From positions 4,898,001 through 4,962,000 of the forward strand of contig NZ_AP022586.1 of assembly GCF_010731695.1 (NCBI RefSeq): DNA of 64,000 nucleotides, written 5' to 3'. The position numbers and the translations under genes were made by a program. The stretch comes from Mycolicibacterium litorale (lineage in GTDB: Bacteria > Actinomycetota > Actinomycetes > Mycobacteriales > Mycobacteriaceae). Shown here one piece after another: positions 28,701-37,641 of this stretch (positions are counted from its first letter, which is position 1; each line of letters starts with the position of its first letter). Below the pieces are notes generated by a model. It saw only the letters and a list, made by a program, of their open reading frames with translations, was not told the DNA's origin and did not search any database.

Positions 28701-29543
28701 TCAGCCCGGCGGGGTGAAACCCGAACCCGGCGGCGGCGCCGCGGCGGCATAGGACGGCCCCGCCGCCGGGGGCGCCGGCCACGTCGCCGGGGCGGGCACC
28801 AGCCGGGCGAGTTCCCGGCGGTGCCGTTCGGCCAGCACGGCGGCCAGCACGTATTGCGGTGGTGTACCGGGCGGCGGTGGCGGCGAGATCCGCGCGACGA
28901 CCTCGCCGGCGATGCGGTAGGCCATCTCGTCGCGCAGGCGGGGCTCCAGTTGGCTTGCCCGCGACAGGAACTGGCGGGCCAGCTCGGCCTGCTCCGGACC
29001 GAGTGCCGACAGTTCCAGCGACGCCGCCCACCACGCCAGCGCGGGCGGCATCACCGGCGGCGGGCTCATCCGCGGCGCCCGTTCGCTGATCACCACGGTG
29101 CCGGCGAAGATGTCGCCGATGCGCTTGCCTTTCGGCGACAGCAGACTGCACACCGCGGCCGGCCCCCCGGCGAGCATCCACAGCTCGATGAACCCGGCCA
29201 GTGCTCGAAACAGAGCTTGCCGGAATCGTTCCGGGCCGCCGTCCTCGGACACCACGCGCAGCCCGAGTGCCATCTTGCCCAGCGTCCGGCCCCGGGTGGC
29301 GGTCTCGAAGACGACGGGGTAGCCCACGAGCGTGAGCACGGTGAAGATGATCAGCACCGCCGCCGACAGCGCGGTGTCGAAGTCGCTCAACGTGATCGCC
29401 CACAGGACGACGCCCAGTACGTATCCGACGAACACGACAAGGATGTCGATCATCGCCGACAGCGCCCGGATCGGCAGCTGGGCGGTCTGCACGTCGAGGA
29501 CCACCGCGTCACCGGTCACCACCGGTTCGGGCTGGGAGACCAT
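28701..29543 (-). CDS. RDD-family membrane protein (Rv3695-like)
   Basis: 280 residues: an RDD domain with the Arg/Asp pattern (PIRALSAMIDILVVF; ETATRGRTLGKMALGLRVV) and TM segments within residues about 20-155, followed by a cytosolic helical segment and a Pro/Ala-rich tail. TAGCGT (-10) lies 6 nt before the ATG, predicting a leaderless mRNA. It is divergent from the SpoIIM-type gene, with only 17 bp between the start codons. RDD proteins are structural or transport-related membrane proteins; grouping with SpoIIM and the MoxR operon suggests joint action at the membrane. Confidence 0.85.
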   Translation of the reverse strand: MVSQPEPVVTGDAVVLDVQTAQLPIRALSAMIDILVVFVGYVLGVVLWAITLSDFDTALSAAVLIIFTVLTLVGYPVVFETATRGRTLGKMALGLRVVSEDGGPERFRQALFRALAGFIELWMLAGGPAAVCSLLSPKGKRIGDIFAGTVVISERAPRMSPPPVMPPALAWWAASLELSALGPEQAELARQFLSRASQLEPRLRDEMAYRIAGEVVARISPPPPPGTPPQYVLAAVLAERHRRELARLVPAPATWPAPPAAGPSYAAAAPPPGSGFTPPG

Positions 29544-29560
29544 ACCGCCACGCTACTAGG

Positions 29561-30562
29561 GTGGCCAGCGTGGATGTCGACGCGTTCGTGCTGGCCCACC
29601 GTCCCACCTGGGACCGGCTCGAGGAGCTCGTCAAGCGGCGCCGCCGGCTCACGGGTGCCGAGGTCGACGAACTCGTCGACCTGTACCAGCGCGTCTCGAC
29701 GCACCTGTCGATGGTGCGTTCGGCTTCCACCGACTCCATGCTGGTCGGCCGGCTCTCCGGGCTGGTGGCGCGGGCGCGGGCGGCGGTCACCGGCGCGCAC
29801 GCCCCGCTGTGGCGGGAGTTCCTGCGGTTCTGGACCGTGTCGTTCCCCGTCGTCGCCTACCGCGCCTGGCGGTGGTGGCTCGGCTCGGCCGCCGCCTTCT
29901 TCCTCGTCGCCGTGCTGATCGGGTTCTGGGTGGCGGGCAACCCCGAGGTGCAGGCGGCCGTCGGGACCCCCAGCGACATCGACCAACTGGTCAACAACGA
30001 CTTCGCCTCGTACTACAGCGAGAACCCGGCCGGTTCGTTCGCCCTGCGGGTGTGGGTGAACAACGCGTGGGTGGCCGCGCAGTGCATCGGCTTCGCGATC
30101 CTGCTCGGCGTGCCCATCCCGTACATCCTGTTCCAGAACGCCGCCAACCTCGGACTCACCGGCGGCCTGATGTTCGACGCAGGCAAGGGCGACATCTTCC
30201 TGGGGCTGCTGACCCCGCACGGCCTGCTGGAGCTGACCGCGGTGTTCCTCGCCGCGGCCGCGGGGATGCGGCTGGGCTGGATGGTGATCGCGCCCGGCCA
30301 CCGACCGCGGGGCCAAGTGCTCGCCGAACAGGGCCGCGCGGTCGTGGCCGTCGCGGCCGGGCTGGTGGTGGTGCTGCTGTTGTCCGGGCTGATCGAGGCG
30401 CTGGTGACGCCGTCCCCGCTGCCCACGTTCGTCCGCATCGCCATCGGGGTGGCCGCCGAACTCGCGTTCCTCGGCTACATCGTGCACTTCGGCCGCAAGG
30501 CGGTCCGGGCGGGTGAGTCCGGTGACATCGAGGATGCGCCCGACGTGGTGCCCACCGGCTGA
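29561..30562 (+). CDS. SpoIIM-like (stage II sporulation protein M family) membrane protein
   Basis: A 333-residue protein with a cytosolic N-terminal helical region (RPTWDRLEELVKRRRRLTGAE, split RPTWDRLEELVKRRRR and LTGAEVDEL) and about five or six TM segments, including GFAILLGVPIPYILFQNA and the family motif LTPHGLLELTAVFLAAAAG. In sporulators SpoIIM belongs to a peptidoglycan-degrading complex; mycobacterial members are uncharacterised. GTG 29561 or GTG 29570 may start. Its stop directly abuts the stop of the DUF58 gene. H37Rv Rv3694c. Confidence 0.87.
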   Translation: MASVDVDAFVLAHRPTWDRLEELVKRRRRLTGAEVDELVDLYQRVSTHLSMVRSASTDSMLVGRLSGLVARARAAVTGAHAPLWREFLRFWTVSFPVVAYRAWRWWLGSAAAFFLVAVLIGFWVAGNPEVQAAVGTPSDIDQLVNNDFASYYSENPAGSFALRVWVNNAWVAAQCIGFAILLGVPIPYILFQNAANLGLTGGLMFDAGKGDIFLGLLTPHGLLELTAVFLAAAAGMRLGWMVIAPGHRPRGQVLAEQGRAVVAVAAGLVVVLLLSGLIEALVTPSPLPTFVRIAIGVAAELAFLGYIVHFGRKAVRAGESGDIEDAPDVVPTG

Positions 30563-31885
30563 TCACATCCGGCCGGTGGCCTTCATCGCGAGGTAGCGGT
30601 CGGCGAGCGCGGGTGCGAGTTCCTCCGGCGGGGCGTCCACCACGTCGACTCCCGCCCGCCGCAACCTGCCGGCGAGGGCGTGCCGGTCGTTGCGCGCGCG
30701 TTCGGCGGCGGCCGCGTCGTACACGGCGGCGGCGTCGTCGCGGCCCGCGGCGAGCACCTCCACCCGCGGATCGGCGACCGCGGCGATCAGGACGTGGTGG
30801 CGCGCGGCCAGTTGGGGCAGCACCTCCATCAGACCCTCCTCCAGCGCCGAGGCGTTCAGGTCGGTCAGCAGCACCACGAGCGCGCGGCGGCGCACGCGGC
30901 GCTGGATCGCCGACGCCATCGCGGCCGGATCCGATTCGACGAGCGCCGGCTGCAGCGGCGCCATCGCGGCCACCAACTGCGCCAGCAACTCGGTGCGCGA
31001 GGCGTTGAACACCCCGGCGCGGGTGACCCCGTCGTGGGCGAGGAAGTCGACGTGGTCACCGGCGCGCGCGGCGAGCGCGGCCAGCAGCAGCGCGGCGTCC
31101 ATCGACCAGTCCAGCCGCGGCCAGCCGCCCAGGTCAGCTGCGGTGGGGTCCACCCCGACGCGACCGGCCGAGGTGCGCCCGGTGTCGAGGACGATGACGA
31201 TGCGCTGATCGCGTTCCGGCCGCCACGTGCGCACCACGACGTCGGCGCGCCTCGCGGTCGCGCGCCAGTCGATCGAGCGGACGTCGTCACCGACGACGTA
31301 TTCGCGTAGCGAGTCGAATTCGGTGCCCTGGCCGCGGATCAACGCCGGCGTGGACCCGTCGAGCTCACGCAGCCGCGCCAGCCGGGACGGCAGATGCTTG
31401 CGAGAGAGGAACGGGGGCAGTACCCGGATCTGACCGGCCACCCGGTGCGACGTCTGCCGGCCCGCCAGCCCGAGCGGCCCGATCGAGCGGGCGGTGACGA
31501 GTGCGGACCGCAGATCACCGCGCCGTGTCGGCCGCAGTGTGGTGGTCAGTGTGGTCCGTTGTCCCGCAGCTAATTCCACCTCGTGGGTGCGGGGCGCGCC
31601 GTGCGCACTCGGCGGCCAGGCGTCGCGCAGCCGGCCGCGGAACCGCCGCCTGCCGGGGTGGTGCACGCTCAGTACCGAGTCGACCGACTGACCGAGCCGC
31701 GCTGCGGTGTCCCCGGACCGGGTGAGGTCCAGCCCGCGGGGGCTCACCGCCAGCGCGATGTCCACGACGACCGCCACGGCCAGTGCCGCGAACAGCACGA
31801 CGAACACGACCGCCGGGTCGGGGGCCAAGGCGATCGGCACCACACACAGCAGCGCCACCAGCGCGGCGCGTCCGGTGAGGACCAC
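30563..31885 (-). CDS. DUF58 / vWA-like protein partnered with MoxR
   Basis: 440 residues, the same length as recalled for Rv3693. Two TM segments at residues 6-45, an Ig-like region, then the DUF58 core (EFDSLREYVVGDDVRSIDWRATARR) and a vWA-like domain with a MIDAS-type strand VIVLDTGRTSAGR. DUF58 proteins almost always occur with MoxR AAA+ ATPases, which are thought to remodel client proteins through them. GTG start shares one base with the moxR stop (TAGTG), so translation is coupled. Last gene of the operon. Confidence 0.9.
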   Translation of the reverse strand: MVLTGRAALVALLCVVPIALAPDPAVVFVVLFAALAVAVVVDIALAVSPRGLDLTRSGDTAARLGQSVDSVLSVHHPGRRRFRGRLRDAWPPSAHGAPRTHEVELAAGQRTTLTTTLRPTRRGDLRSALVTARSIGPLGLAGRQTSHRVAGQIRVLPPFLSRKHLPSRLARLRELDGSTPALIRGQGTEFDSLREYVVGDDVRSIDWRATARRADVVVRTWRPERDQRIVIVLDTGRTSAGRVGVDPTAADLGGWPRLDWSMDAALLLAALAARAGDHVDFLAHDGVTRAGVFNASRTELLAQLVAAMAPLQPALVESDPAAMASAIQRRVRRRALVVLLTDLNASALEEGLMEVLPQLAARHHVLIAAVADPRVEVLAAGRDDAAAVYDAAAAERARNDRHALAGRLRRAGVDVVDAPPEELAPALADRYLAMKATGRM

Positions 31886-32874
31886 TAGCGCGGAACCGGC
31901 ACGGCCGTCAGGATGCCGTCGAGCACACCGTCGGGGGTGGCGCCTTCCAGCTCGGCCTCCGGCCGCAACGCGATGCGGTGCCGCAGTGTGGGGCGGGCCA
32001 TCGCCTTGACGTCGTCGGGGGTGACGTAGTTGCGGCCGGACAGCCATGCCCACGACCGGGCCGTGGCCAGCAGCGCGGTGGCGCCGCGGGGTGAGACACC
32101 GAGTTGCAGCGACGGAGACTGCCGGGTGGCGCCGGCGATGTCGACGATGTACCCGAGCACCTCGTCGGCCACCCGCACCTGACGGACCGCCGCCCGGCCC
32201 GCGGCCAGTTCGGCCGGACCGGCGACCGGGCGCACCGCCGACAGGTCGCGGGGATCGAATCCACGGGCGTGGCGGTCGAGGATCGCGATCTCCTGATCAC
32301 GCGGGGGCAGCGGCACAGTGAGCTTGAGCAGGAACCGGTCCAGCTGCGCCTCGGGCAGCTGGTAGGTGCCCTCGTACTCGATCGGGTTCTGGGTGGCGGC
32401 GACGATGAACGGGTCCGGCAGCGGGCGGGCTTCGCCTTCGACGCTGACCTGTCGCTCCTCCATCGCCTCCAGAAGCGCCGCCTGGGTTTTCGGGGGAGTG
32501 CGGTTGATCTCGTCGGCCAGCAGCAGATTGGTGAACACCGGGCCCGCGCGGAACTCGAACTCGGCGGTGCGCGCGTCGTAGACCAGAGAGCCCGTCACGT
32601 CACCCGGCATCAAGTCCGGGGTGAACTGCACGCGTTTGAACTCCAGCTGCAGGGTGGCGGCCAGCGTGCGGACCAGCAGCGTCTTCGCCACGCCCGGAAC
32701 GCCTTCGAGGAGGACATGGCCGCGGCACAGCAGCGCGATGACCAGTCCGCTGACCACCGCGTCCTGACCGACCACGGCCTTGCCGATCTCGTCGCGCAGG
32801 GCCAGCAACGCCTGGCGCGCGGAATCGCCTGTCGCGCCGCCAGTCTGAGTGGTTTGCGCTGATGGCTGTGTCAC
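31885..32874 (-). CDS. moxR2: MoxR-family AAA+ ATPase
   Basis: A 329-residue AAA+ chaperone-like ATPase. Walker A is degenerate as usual for MoxR (LEGVPGVAKTLL), Walker B LLLADEINRTPPKTQAALLEAM, sensor 1 FIVAATQNPIEYEGTY, and sensor 2 region GVSPRGATALLATARS with the helical lid to the end. GTG start overlaps the DUF4350 stop (GTGA). MoxR proteins assist folding or activation of membrane or secreted partners, here probably the DUF58 and DUF4350 products. Equivalent of Rv3692. Confidence 0.92.
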   Translation of the reverse strand: MTQPSAQTTQTGGATGDSARQALLALRDEIGKAVVGQDAVVSGLVIALLCRGHVLLEGVPGVAKTLLVRTLAATLQLEFKRVQFTPDLMPGDVTGSLVYDARTAEFEFRAGPVFTNLLLADEINRTPPKTQAALLEAMEERQVSVEGEARPLPDPFIVAATQNPIEYEGTYQLPEAQLDRFLLKLTVPLPPRDQEIAILDRHARGFDPRDLSAVRPVAGPAELAAGRAAVRQVRVADEVLGYIVDIAGATRQSPSLQLGVSPRGATALLATARSWAWLSGRNYVTPDDVKAMARPTLRHRIALRPEAELEGATPDGVLDGILTAVPVPR

Positions 32875-34013
32875 GAGTGGGCGACCTGCCTTTCGATGTC
32901 GTCGAGTTGTCGGGCGATGGTGACGAGGTCGGCGTCGGTGGCCGGGGCCGGGCCGTAGAGCACGTGGCCGACGACGGAGGGGTCGGCGCCGATGCGGGCG
33001 GCGACGGCCTGGGTGACGGCGCCGGGCTGAGCGGTGGCCGAGAGGCCGAGGCGGGGCAGTAGACGGGCGAGCGTGCCGGTGCGCAGCGCGTCGGCGGCCC
33101 GGTCGCGGGCGCGCCGTGACCGGTAGAGCCTGCCGCGGCCCTCCACGGTCTCCGACGCCCGGATCACCACCGGAAGCGATTCGGCGACAAGCGGTCCCAG
33201 CCGCCGGCCCTGCCATATCGCCAGCAGCACCACCGCCAGGATCAGTTGCAGGACGATCCAGCTCACCTGGTCGGGGATGAGGTCGGCCAGGGAGGCGTCC
33301 CCGCCGGCGCCGTCGCGCTCCTGCGGGGTGAACCAGATGACGCGGGCTGCGGCGCCGGCCAGGTTCATCGCGAGCGCGGCGTTACCCTGGCCGAGCAGTG
33401 CGTCGTTCGTCATGAATGCGGAGGTCCCGACGACGGTGATCGTGCGACCGGCGTCGGTGTAGCGGACCAGTGCGCCGTCGTAGCACCTCGTCACGTCCAC
33501 GTCGGGATCTGCCGCCCGGTAGCTCTCGGCCAACCCGAGTTGCGCGTCACCGGCGCGGTTCGCCTCCCGCAGGTCGCAGTCGGGGGAGACCGCGAACGAG
33601 CTGAGCCCGTCGGTGCGCAGGCCGGGAGCGAGCGCTTCGCGGGCGCGGGACACGGGCTCCACCAGGAGCCGGTCACCGGGCAGCTCCGCCAGCCGGCGCA
33701 ACTGGTCGTCGTCGGTGAGGCGGGAGGTTTGCGCGAACACGATCAGGGTGTCGTCGCGGGCGGCCCGTTCCACGTCGGCGACACTGCGGGCCTCCACCAC
33801 GTCGACGCCGCGGTCGCGCAGCAGGGAGACGAGCGCGCGGGCGCCGTCCGGTGAGGTCGACTGCGGGTCCATCGGCTCACCGGGCCGCGGGGCGGTGAGA
33901 TAGGTGCCGACCGCGGCGATCACGACGATGACGAGCAGCGCAAGGACCACCCAGCGGCCGGTCCGCCAACGCTGTCCGATGGTCGGGCCGACCGCCGTCG
34001 CAGGGCGGGTCAT
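32871..34013 (-). CDS. DUF4350 membrane protein
   Basis: About 380 residues: TM1 near residues 20-40 (VVLALLVIVVIAAVGTYL), a large extracytoplasmic GATase1-like/DUF4350 domain (SPDGARALVSLLRDRGVDVVEA; VVGTSAFMTNDALLGQGNAA), TM2 (VSWIVLQLILAVVLLAIW) and a cytosolic tail. The paired cysteines CDL and RCYD in the outer domain could form a disulfide. ATG 34013 overlaps the DUF4129 stop (ATGA); the stop overlaps moxR. Function unknown. Equivalent of Rv3691. Confidence 0.85.
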   Translation of the reverse strand: MTRPATAVGPTIGQRWRTGRWVVLALLVIVVIAAVGTYLTAPRPGEPMDPQSTSPDGARALVSLLRDRGVDVVEARSVADVERAARDDTLIVFAQTSRLTDDDQLRRLAELPGDRLLVEPVSRAREALAPGLRTDGLSSFAVSPDCDLREANRAGDAQLGLAESYRAADPDVDVTRCYDGALVRYTDAGRTITVVGTSAFMTNDALLGQGNAALAMNLAGAAARVIWFTPQERDGAGGDASLADLIPDQVSWIVLQLILAVVLLAIWQGRRLGPLVAESLPVVIRASETVEGRGRLYRSRRARDRAADALRTGTLARLLPRLGLSATAQPGAVTQAVAARIGADPSVVGHVLYGPAPATDADLVTIARQLDDIERQVAHS

Positions 34014-34660
34014 CGCACGTCCGCCCAACCCGTGTGCGTCCGCGGCGCATCGGTGGCGTGGGTGGCGGAGGCGCCCGCGGCGCGGATGTGGTCGTCGAGG
34101 TCGGCCACCGAGCGGTACTCCGCCTCGGAGCCGGGCCGGTCACCGTAGGTTACGTCATTGAAAGTGGTTGCTGCGGTGCGCAATTCGCCGGTCAGCTGTG
34201 GCAACACCTGTGCGGCGTCGCCGGCCAGCTCGGTGGCGGTGCGGCCGGGAACCGGTGGGAGGACGCCTGATTCCTCGAGTTGCCGCGCCACTGCCCGCAA
34301 TCGGTGCCGGATGGCGAGCGCCCACCGGCCGGCCGCGGCATGCTGCTCGGCGGTGGCGCGGTGTTCGGCCGCACTCAGCTCGTGGCCGCCGTAGAGCGAG
34401 TGGTCGGCCCGGTCGGTGCGCATGGTCCTGCGCGCGATGCGCACGGCCACCACGACCGCGACCGTCACCAGCAGGAGCAGCACGCCGATCGTCAGCCAGC
34501 CGCCCGGTACCCCGGCCCCGCCCTGTGCGATCCGGTAGATCAGATCGTTGATCAGCTCGGTGAGGCGATCGGTCAGCGACGCCCTGGGATAGATCGGCTT
34601 GTTCAACTCCTGCTGGGCGGCCTCGTGTGCGGCGTCCCGATCGATGTCTATGGAAGGCAC
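34010..34660 (-). CDS. DUF4129 membrane protein
   Basis: 216 residues: a short N-terminal helix, one TM segment at about residues 55-76 (WLTIGVLLLLVTVAVVVAVRI), then the cytosolic DUF4129 region containing HRATAEQHAAAGRWALAIRH and ATTFNDVTYGDRPGSEAEY, the signature of this family. DUF4129 domains often follow transglutaminase-like domains or occur in MoxR operons, as here. GTG start lies 1 nt after the preceding stop. Equivalent of Rv3690. Confidence 0.85.
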   Translation of the reverse strand: MPSIDIDRDAAHEAAQQELNKPIYPRASLTDRLTELINDLIYRIAQGGAGVPGGWLTIGVLLLLVTVAVVVAVRIARRTMRTDRADHSLYGGHELSAAEHRATAEQHAAAGRWALAIRHRLRAVARQLEESGVLPPVPGRTATELAGDAAQVLPQLTGELRTAATTFNDVTYGDRPGSEAEYRSVADLDDHIRAAGASATHATDAPRTHTGWADVR

Positions 34661-34661
34661 G

Positions 34662-35900
34662 TCACGGGCGGCGGGTCAGCCACAGGTGGTCGGTGGAATC
34701 CTGCGGGACGCCCGGCCCTGCCGCCGCGCCGGTGTGCAGCACCAGATCGAACGCCTCGGCCCGGATCCTGCGGTCGGTGTAGAGCAGGACGATGACGCCG
34801 GCGCTGAACGGGGCGGTGAGGATCTGGCCGACCGCCGCGCCGATCGCGACGAGGATGAGCCCGGCGACCGCGCCGCCGTTGGAGCCCGACCCCGAGGCGA
34901 GCAGCTGGCCGCCGAAGCTGAACGGAACCCCCACGGCGCCGGCGATGACGGCCGCGACGAGCGCGGCGAGGATCCAGATGCCCAGCACCCGGAAGAAGTC
35001 CTTCTTCACCAAGGCGAACGACCGTTTGGCCGCGTCGACGATGCCGAGCCGTTCGAGCACGATGAGGGCGGGAGTGAACAACAACGACGTCGCGACATAC
35101 ACGACGACCAGGAATGCGACGAGGACCAGCGGGGCGCCCACCAGGAAGGCCGCGACGCCACCGCCGGCCGCCTCGGCGGCGACGACGGCCACCACGACGA
35201 CCACGATCAGCACCAGGATTGCCAGCGCCTCGAGTGCGGTGAAGCCGAGCAGGGCGAGCAGCCGGCCCTTGACCCGCTGCCACGCCTCGCCGATGGTGAT
35301 GTCCGCACCGAACACCGCGCGCCCGACGATCACGGTCAGCATGCCGCTGAGCACCACCGACGCCAGCGCGGTGGTGATGGACCCGGCCAGCGACGACCCG
35401 GACAGCACGGCGATGTCACCGGCGGTGGCCGCTTCGCCGCTCAGGGTGGGATCGATGTCACCGGTGATGATCAGCGGTCCGAGGATCTGCAGGATGAGCG
35501 CGATGAGCTGGGCGGTCACCACGACGATGGCGGTCAGACCCAGCGTGGCCTTCGGGTTGCGCCGAATGTAGTTCACCGCGCCGTTGAAGATGTCGGACAA
35601 CCCGAGCGGCCGCAGCGGGATGACACCCGGCTTGAGGACACCGGCCGGCGAATAGCCCTGTGGCGGGGGCGGATAGCCGGGCTGATACCCGGGCGGCGGG
35701 TATCCCTGCTGGTATCCCGGCGGCGGATAGCCCGGCTGGTACCCGGGCGGCGGATACCCCTGCTGATATCCGGGGGGCGGGTAGGCCTGCTGATAGCCGG
35801 GCGGCGGATACCCCTGCTGGTAACCCGGCGGCGGGTAGCCCTGCGGCGCGTATGGCGGCGGCGGGTCGACCTGACCGGGCCCCCCGGCGTCGTTGCTCAT
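34662..35900 (-). CDS. multi-pass membrane protein with PPPGYQ repeat N-terminus (Rv3689-like)
   Basis: 412 residues. Residues about 20-80 are low-complexity (GYPPPGYQQ)n repeats; the rest has about six TM helices in the arrangement of the glycerophosphoryl-diester-phosphodiesterase membrane-domain/DUF7847 family, with amphipathic segments such as WQRVKGRLLALLGF and DAAKRSFALVKKDFFRVLG. Probably the first gene of the MoxR operon (1-nt gap to DUF4129). Pro/Gly/Tyr/Gln-rich tails of this sort are common in actinobacterial membrane proteins and may mediate clustering. ATG 35900 avoids a poorly supported N-terminal extension. Confidence 0.82.
   Translation of the reverse strand: MSNDAGGPGQVDPPPPYAPQGYPPPGYQQGYPPPGYQQAYPPPGYQQGYPPPGYQPGYPPPGYQQGYPPPGYQPGYPPPPQGYSPAGVLKPGVIPLRPLGLSDIFNGAVNYIRRNPKATLGLTAIVVVTAQLIALILQILGPLIITGDIDPTLSGEAATAGDIAVLSGSSLAGSITTALASVVLSGMLTVIVGRAVFGADITIGEAWQRVKGRLLALLGFTALEALAILVLIVVVVVAVVAAEAAGGGVAAFLVGAPLVLVAFLVVVYVATSLLFTPALIVLERLGIVDAAKRSFALVKKDFFRVLGIWILAALVAAVIAGAVGVPFSFGGQLLASGSGSNGGAVAGLILVAIGAAVGQILTAPFSAGVIVLLYTDRRIRAEAFDLVLHTGAAAGPGVPQDSTDHLWLTRRP
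35679..35840 (-). repeat. six tandem 27-bp units encoding GYPPPGYQ(Q/P)
   Basis: Six consecutive 27-bp units, each encoding (G/A)YPPPGYQ(Q/P), lie in frame within the membrane-protein gene; a degenerate seventh follows. Copies differ mostly at synonymous positions, so the array is not a very recent expansion, but copy number may vary between strains. Confidence 0.9.
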
Positions 35901-35989
35901 GGGCACCATCCTGTCGATCACCACGCCGATTGACAACGTGGCGCGCGTGTTTGCGGGGTCGGCGGGCGGATCCACGTACTTTCGATGTC

Positions 35990-36454
35990 ATGGCTGAACT
36001 CAAGGCGCGGCTGCGCGCAGATCTCACGGCCGCGATGAAGGCACAGGACAAACTCCGGACCGCGACGTTGCGGATGCTGCTCGCCGCGATCCAGACCGAG
36101 GAGGTGTCGGGTAAACAGGCGCGTGACCTGACCGACGACGAAGTGGTGAAGGTGCTTGCGCGGGAGTCGCGTAAGCGCGGCGAGGCGGCAGAGGTGTACA
36201 CGCAGAACGGGCGCGGCGAACTCGCCGCGAACGAGCACGCCGAGGCGCGCATCATCGACGAGTACCTGCCGACGCCGTTGACCGAAGCCGAACTCGCCGA
36301 CGTCGTCGACACCGCGATGGCCCAGGTCGCCGAGGAACTCGGCGAACGCCCGACGATGAAGCAGATGGGTCAGGTCATGAAGGCCGCCACTGCGATCGCC
36401 GCGGGGAAGGCCGACGGGTCGCGACTGTCGGCCGCCGTCAAAGCCCGTCTGTAG
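35990..36454 (+). CDS. GatB/YqeY domain-containing protein
   Basis: 154 residues with the whole YqeY fold: an N-terminal helical part (LKARLRADLTAAMKAQDKLR) and the small C-terminal helical domain related to the tRNA-binding tail of GatB (LGERPTMKQMGQVMKA). The family is widespread, non-essential and functionally undefined; a role near tRNA-dependent amidation is only by analogy. TACTTT (35977-35982) lies 7 nt before the ATG, predicting a leaderless mRNA. Equivalent of Rv3688c. Confidence 0.92.
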   Translation: MAELKARLRADLTAAMKAQDKLRTATLRMLLAAIQTEEVSGKQARDLTDDEVVKVLARESRKRGEAAEVYTQNGRGELAANEHAEARIIDEYLPTPLTEAELADVVDTAMAQVAEELGERPTMKQMGQVMKAATAIAAGKADGSRLSAAVKARL

Positions 36455-36531
36455 ATCGTCGTAAAACACCGGCCCACAACGTATCCGGTCGCCGTCGTTT
36501 GCGCTCGTCCGGCACGGGCTACCCGCGTGCC

Positions 36532-37518
36532 ATGACGCGTTTCGGCTACACCCTGATGACCGAACAGAGCGGACCCAAGGATCTGGTCCGCTACGCCGCC
36601 GCCGCGGAGAACGTGGGATTCGACTTCGAGGTGTCCAGCGACCACTTCTCGCCCTGGCTCTCGGCGCAGGGCCACGCCCCGAACGCCTGGACCACACTGG
36701 GCGCCGTCGCGCATGTCACCGAGCGCGTCGAGCTGTTCACCTACGTCACGTGCCCGACGATGCGGTACCACCCCGCGATCGTCGCCCAGCAGGCCGCGAC
36801 GCTGCAGATCCTCGCCGACGGCCGCTTCACCCTCGGCGTCGGCACCGGGGAGAACCTCAACGAACACGTCGTCGGCAAGGGCTGGCCGACGATCGCCCGC
36901 CGGCAGGACATGCTGCGCGAGGCCATCCAGATCATCCGCGAACTGTTCACCGGCGAAGTGGTCGACTGGCGGGGTGAGTACTTCGAGATCGACTCGGCCC
37001 GGCTGTGGGACCTGCCCGAGACGCCGGTCGCGATCGCCGCCGCCGTATCCGGCGAACGCTCGGTCGAGGCCTTCGCCCAGCTCGCTGACCACCTCATCGC
37101 CGTGGAGCCGAAGAAGGACCTCGTCGACGAATGGCACGATGCGCGCCGCGCTACGGGCCTGCCGGGGCATGTGCGGGTGATCGGGCAGATCCCGATCTGC
37201 TGGGATCCCGACCGCGAGGCGGCGGTGGCGCGGGCACACGAGCAATTCCGCTGGTTCGCCGGCGGGTGGGCGGTCAACGCCGACCTGCCGACCACGGCGG
37301 GGTTCGCGGGTGCCACCCAGTTCGTCCGCCCGGAGGACACCGCGGAGTCGATCCCGTGCGGACCCGACCTGGACGAGATCGTCGAATCGGTCAGCGAGTA
37401 CTGGAAGGCCGGGTTCACCGACATCGCGCTGGTGCAGGTCGGCGACGAAGGTCAGGACCGCTTCCTCGCCGAGGCTGCGGGCCCGCTGCTGGAGAAGCTG
37501 CGCAGCGCGGCCGGCTGA
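36532..37518 (+). CDS. F420-dependent luciferase-like (LLM) oxidoreductase, G6PDH-related
   Basis: 328 residues of the TIM-barrel LLM family, closest in pattern to F420-dependent glucose-6-phosphate dehydrogenase (Fgd) homologs: FGYTLMTEQSGPKDLV, SSDHFSPWLSAQGHAPNAW, YVTCPTMRYHPAIVAQQAAT, LGVGTGENLNEHV. SDHF contains the conserved active-site His of this group. F420 as cofactor is inferred from family. Start ATG 36532. Substrate may be a sugar phosphate or another hydride donor. It stands alone between yqeY and a small gene. Confidence 0.88.
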   Translation: MTRFGYTLMTEQSGPKDLVRYAAAAENVGFDFEVSSDHFSPWLSAQGHAPNAWTTLGAVAHVTERVELFTYVTCPTMRYHPAIVAQQAATLQILADGRFTLGVGTGENLNEHVVGKGWPTIARRQDMLREAIQIIRELFTGEVVDWRGEYFEIDSARLWDLPETPVAIAAAVSGERSVEAFAQLADHLIAVEPKKDLVDEWHDARRATGLPGHVRVIGQIPICWDPDREAAVARAHEQFRWFAGGWAVNADLPTTAGFAGATQFVRPEDTAESIPCGPDLDEIVESVSEYWKAGFTDIALVQVGDEGQDRFLAEAAGPLLEKLRSAAG

Positions 37519-37547
37519 TCAGCCACGACCGGCACTGCGGGACCGCA

Positions 37548-37569
37548 GCACTCGACAGCTGTCGAGTGC
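37548..37569. promoter_or_regulatory. perfect 22-bp palindrome upstream of small gene
   Basis: The sequence from 37548 to 37569 is a perfect, loop-less palindrome (left half GCACTCGACAG). Lack of a loop argues for a dimeric regulator site rather than a hairpin terminator, although it also sits 30 nt after the LLM gene. Regulator unknown. Confidence 0.5.
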
Positions 37570-37641
37570 ACCGGTTTTGGTCCTGCGGGCCCCGGGTACG
37601 CCAAGGCGACCGCATCCTGCCTGCGACAGAAGGAGAGCCCC

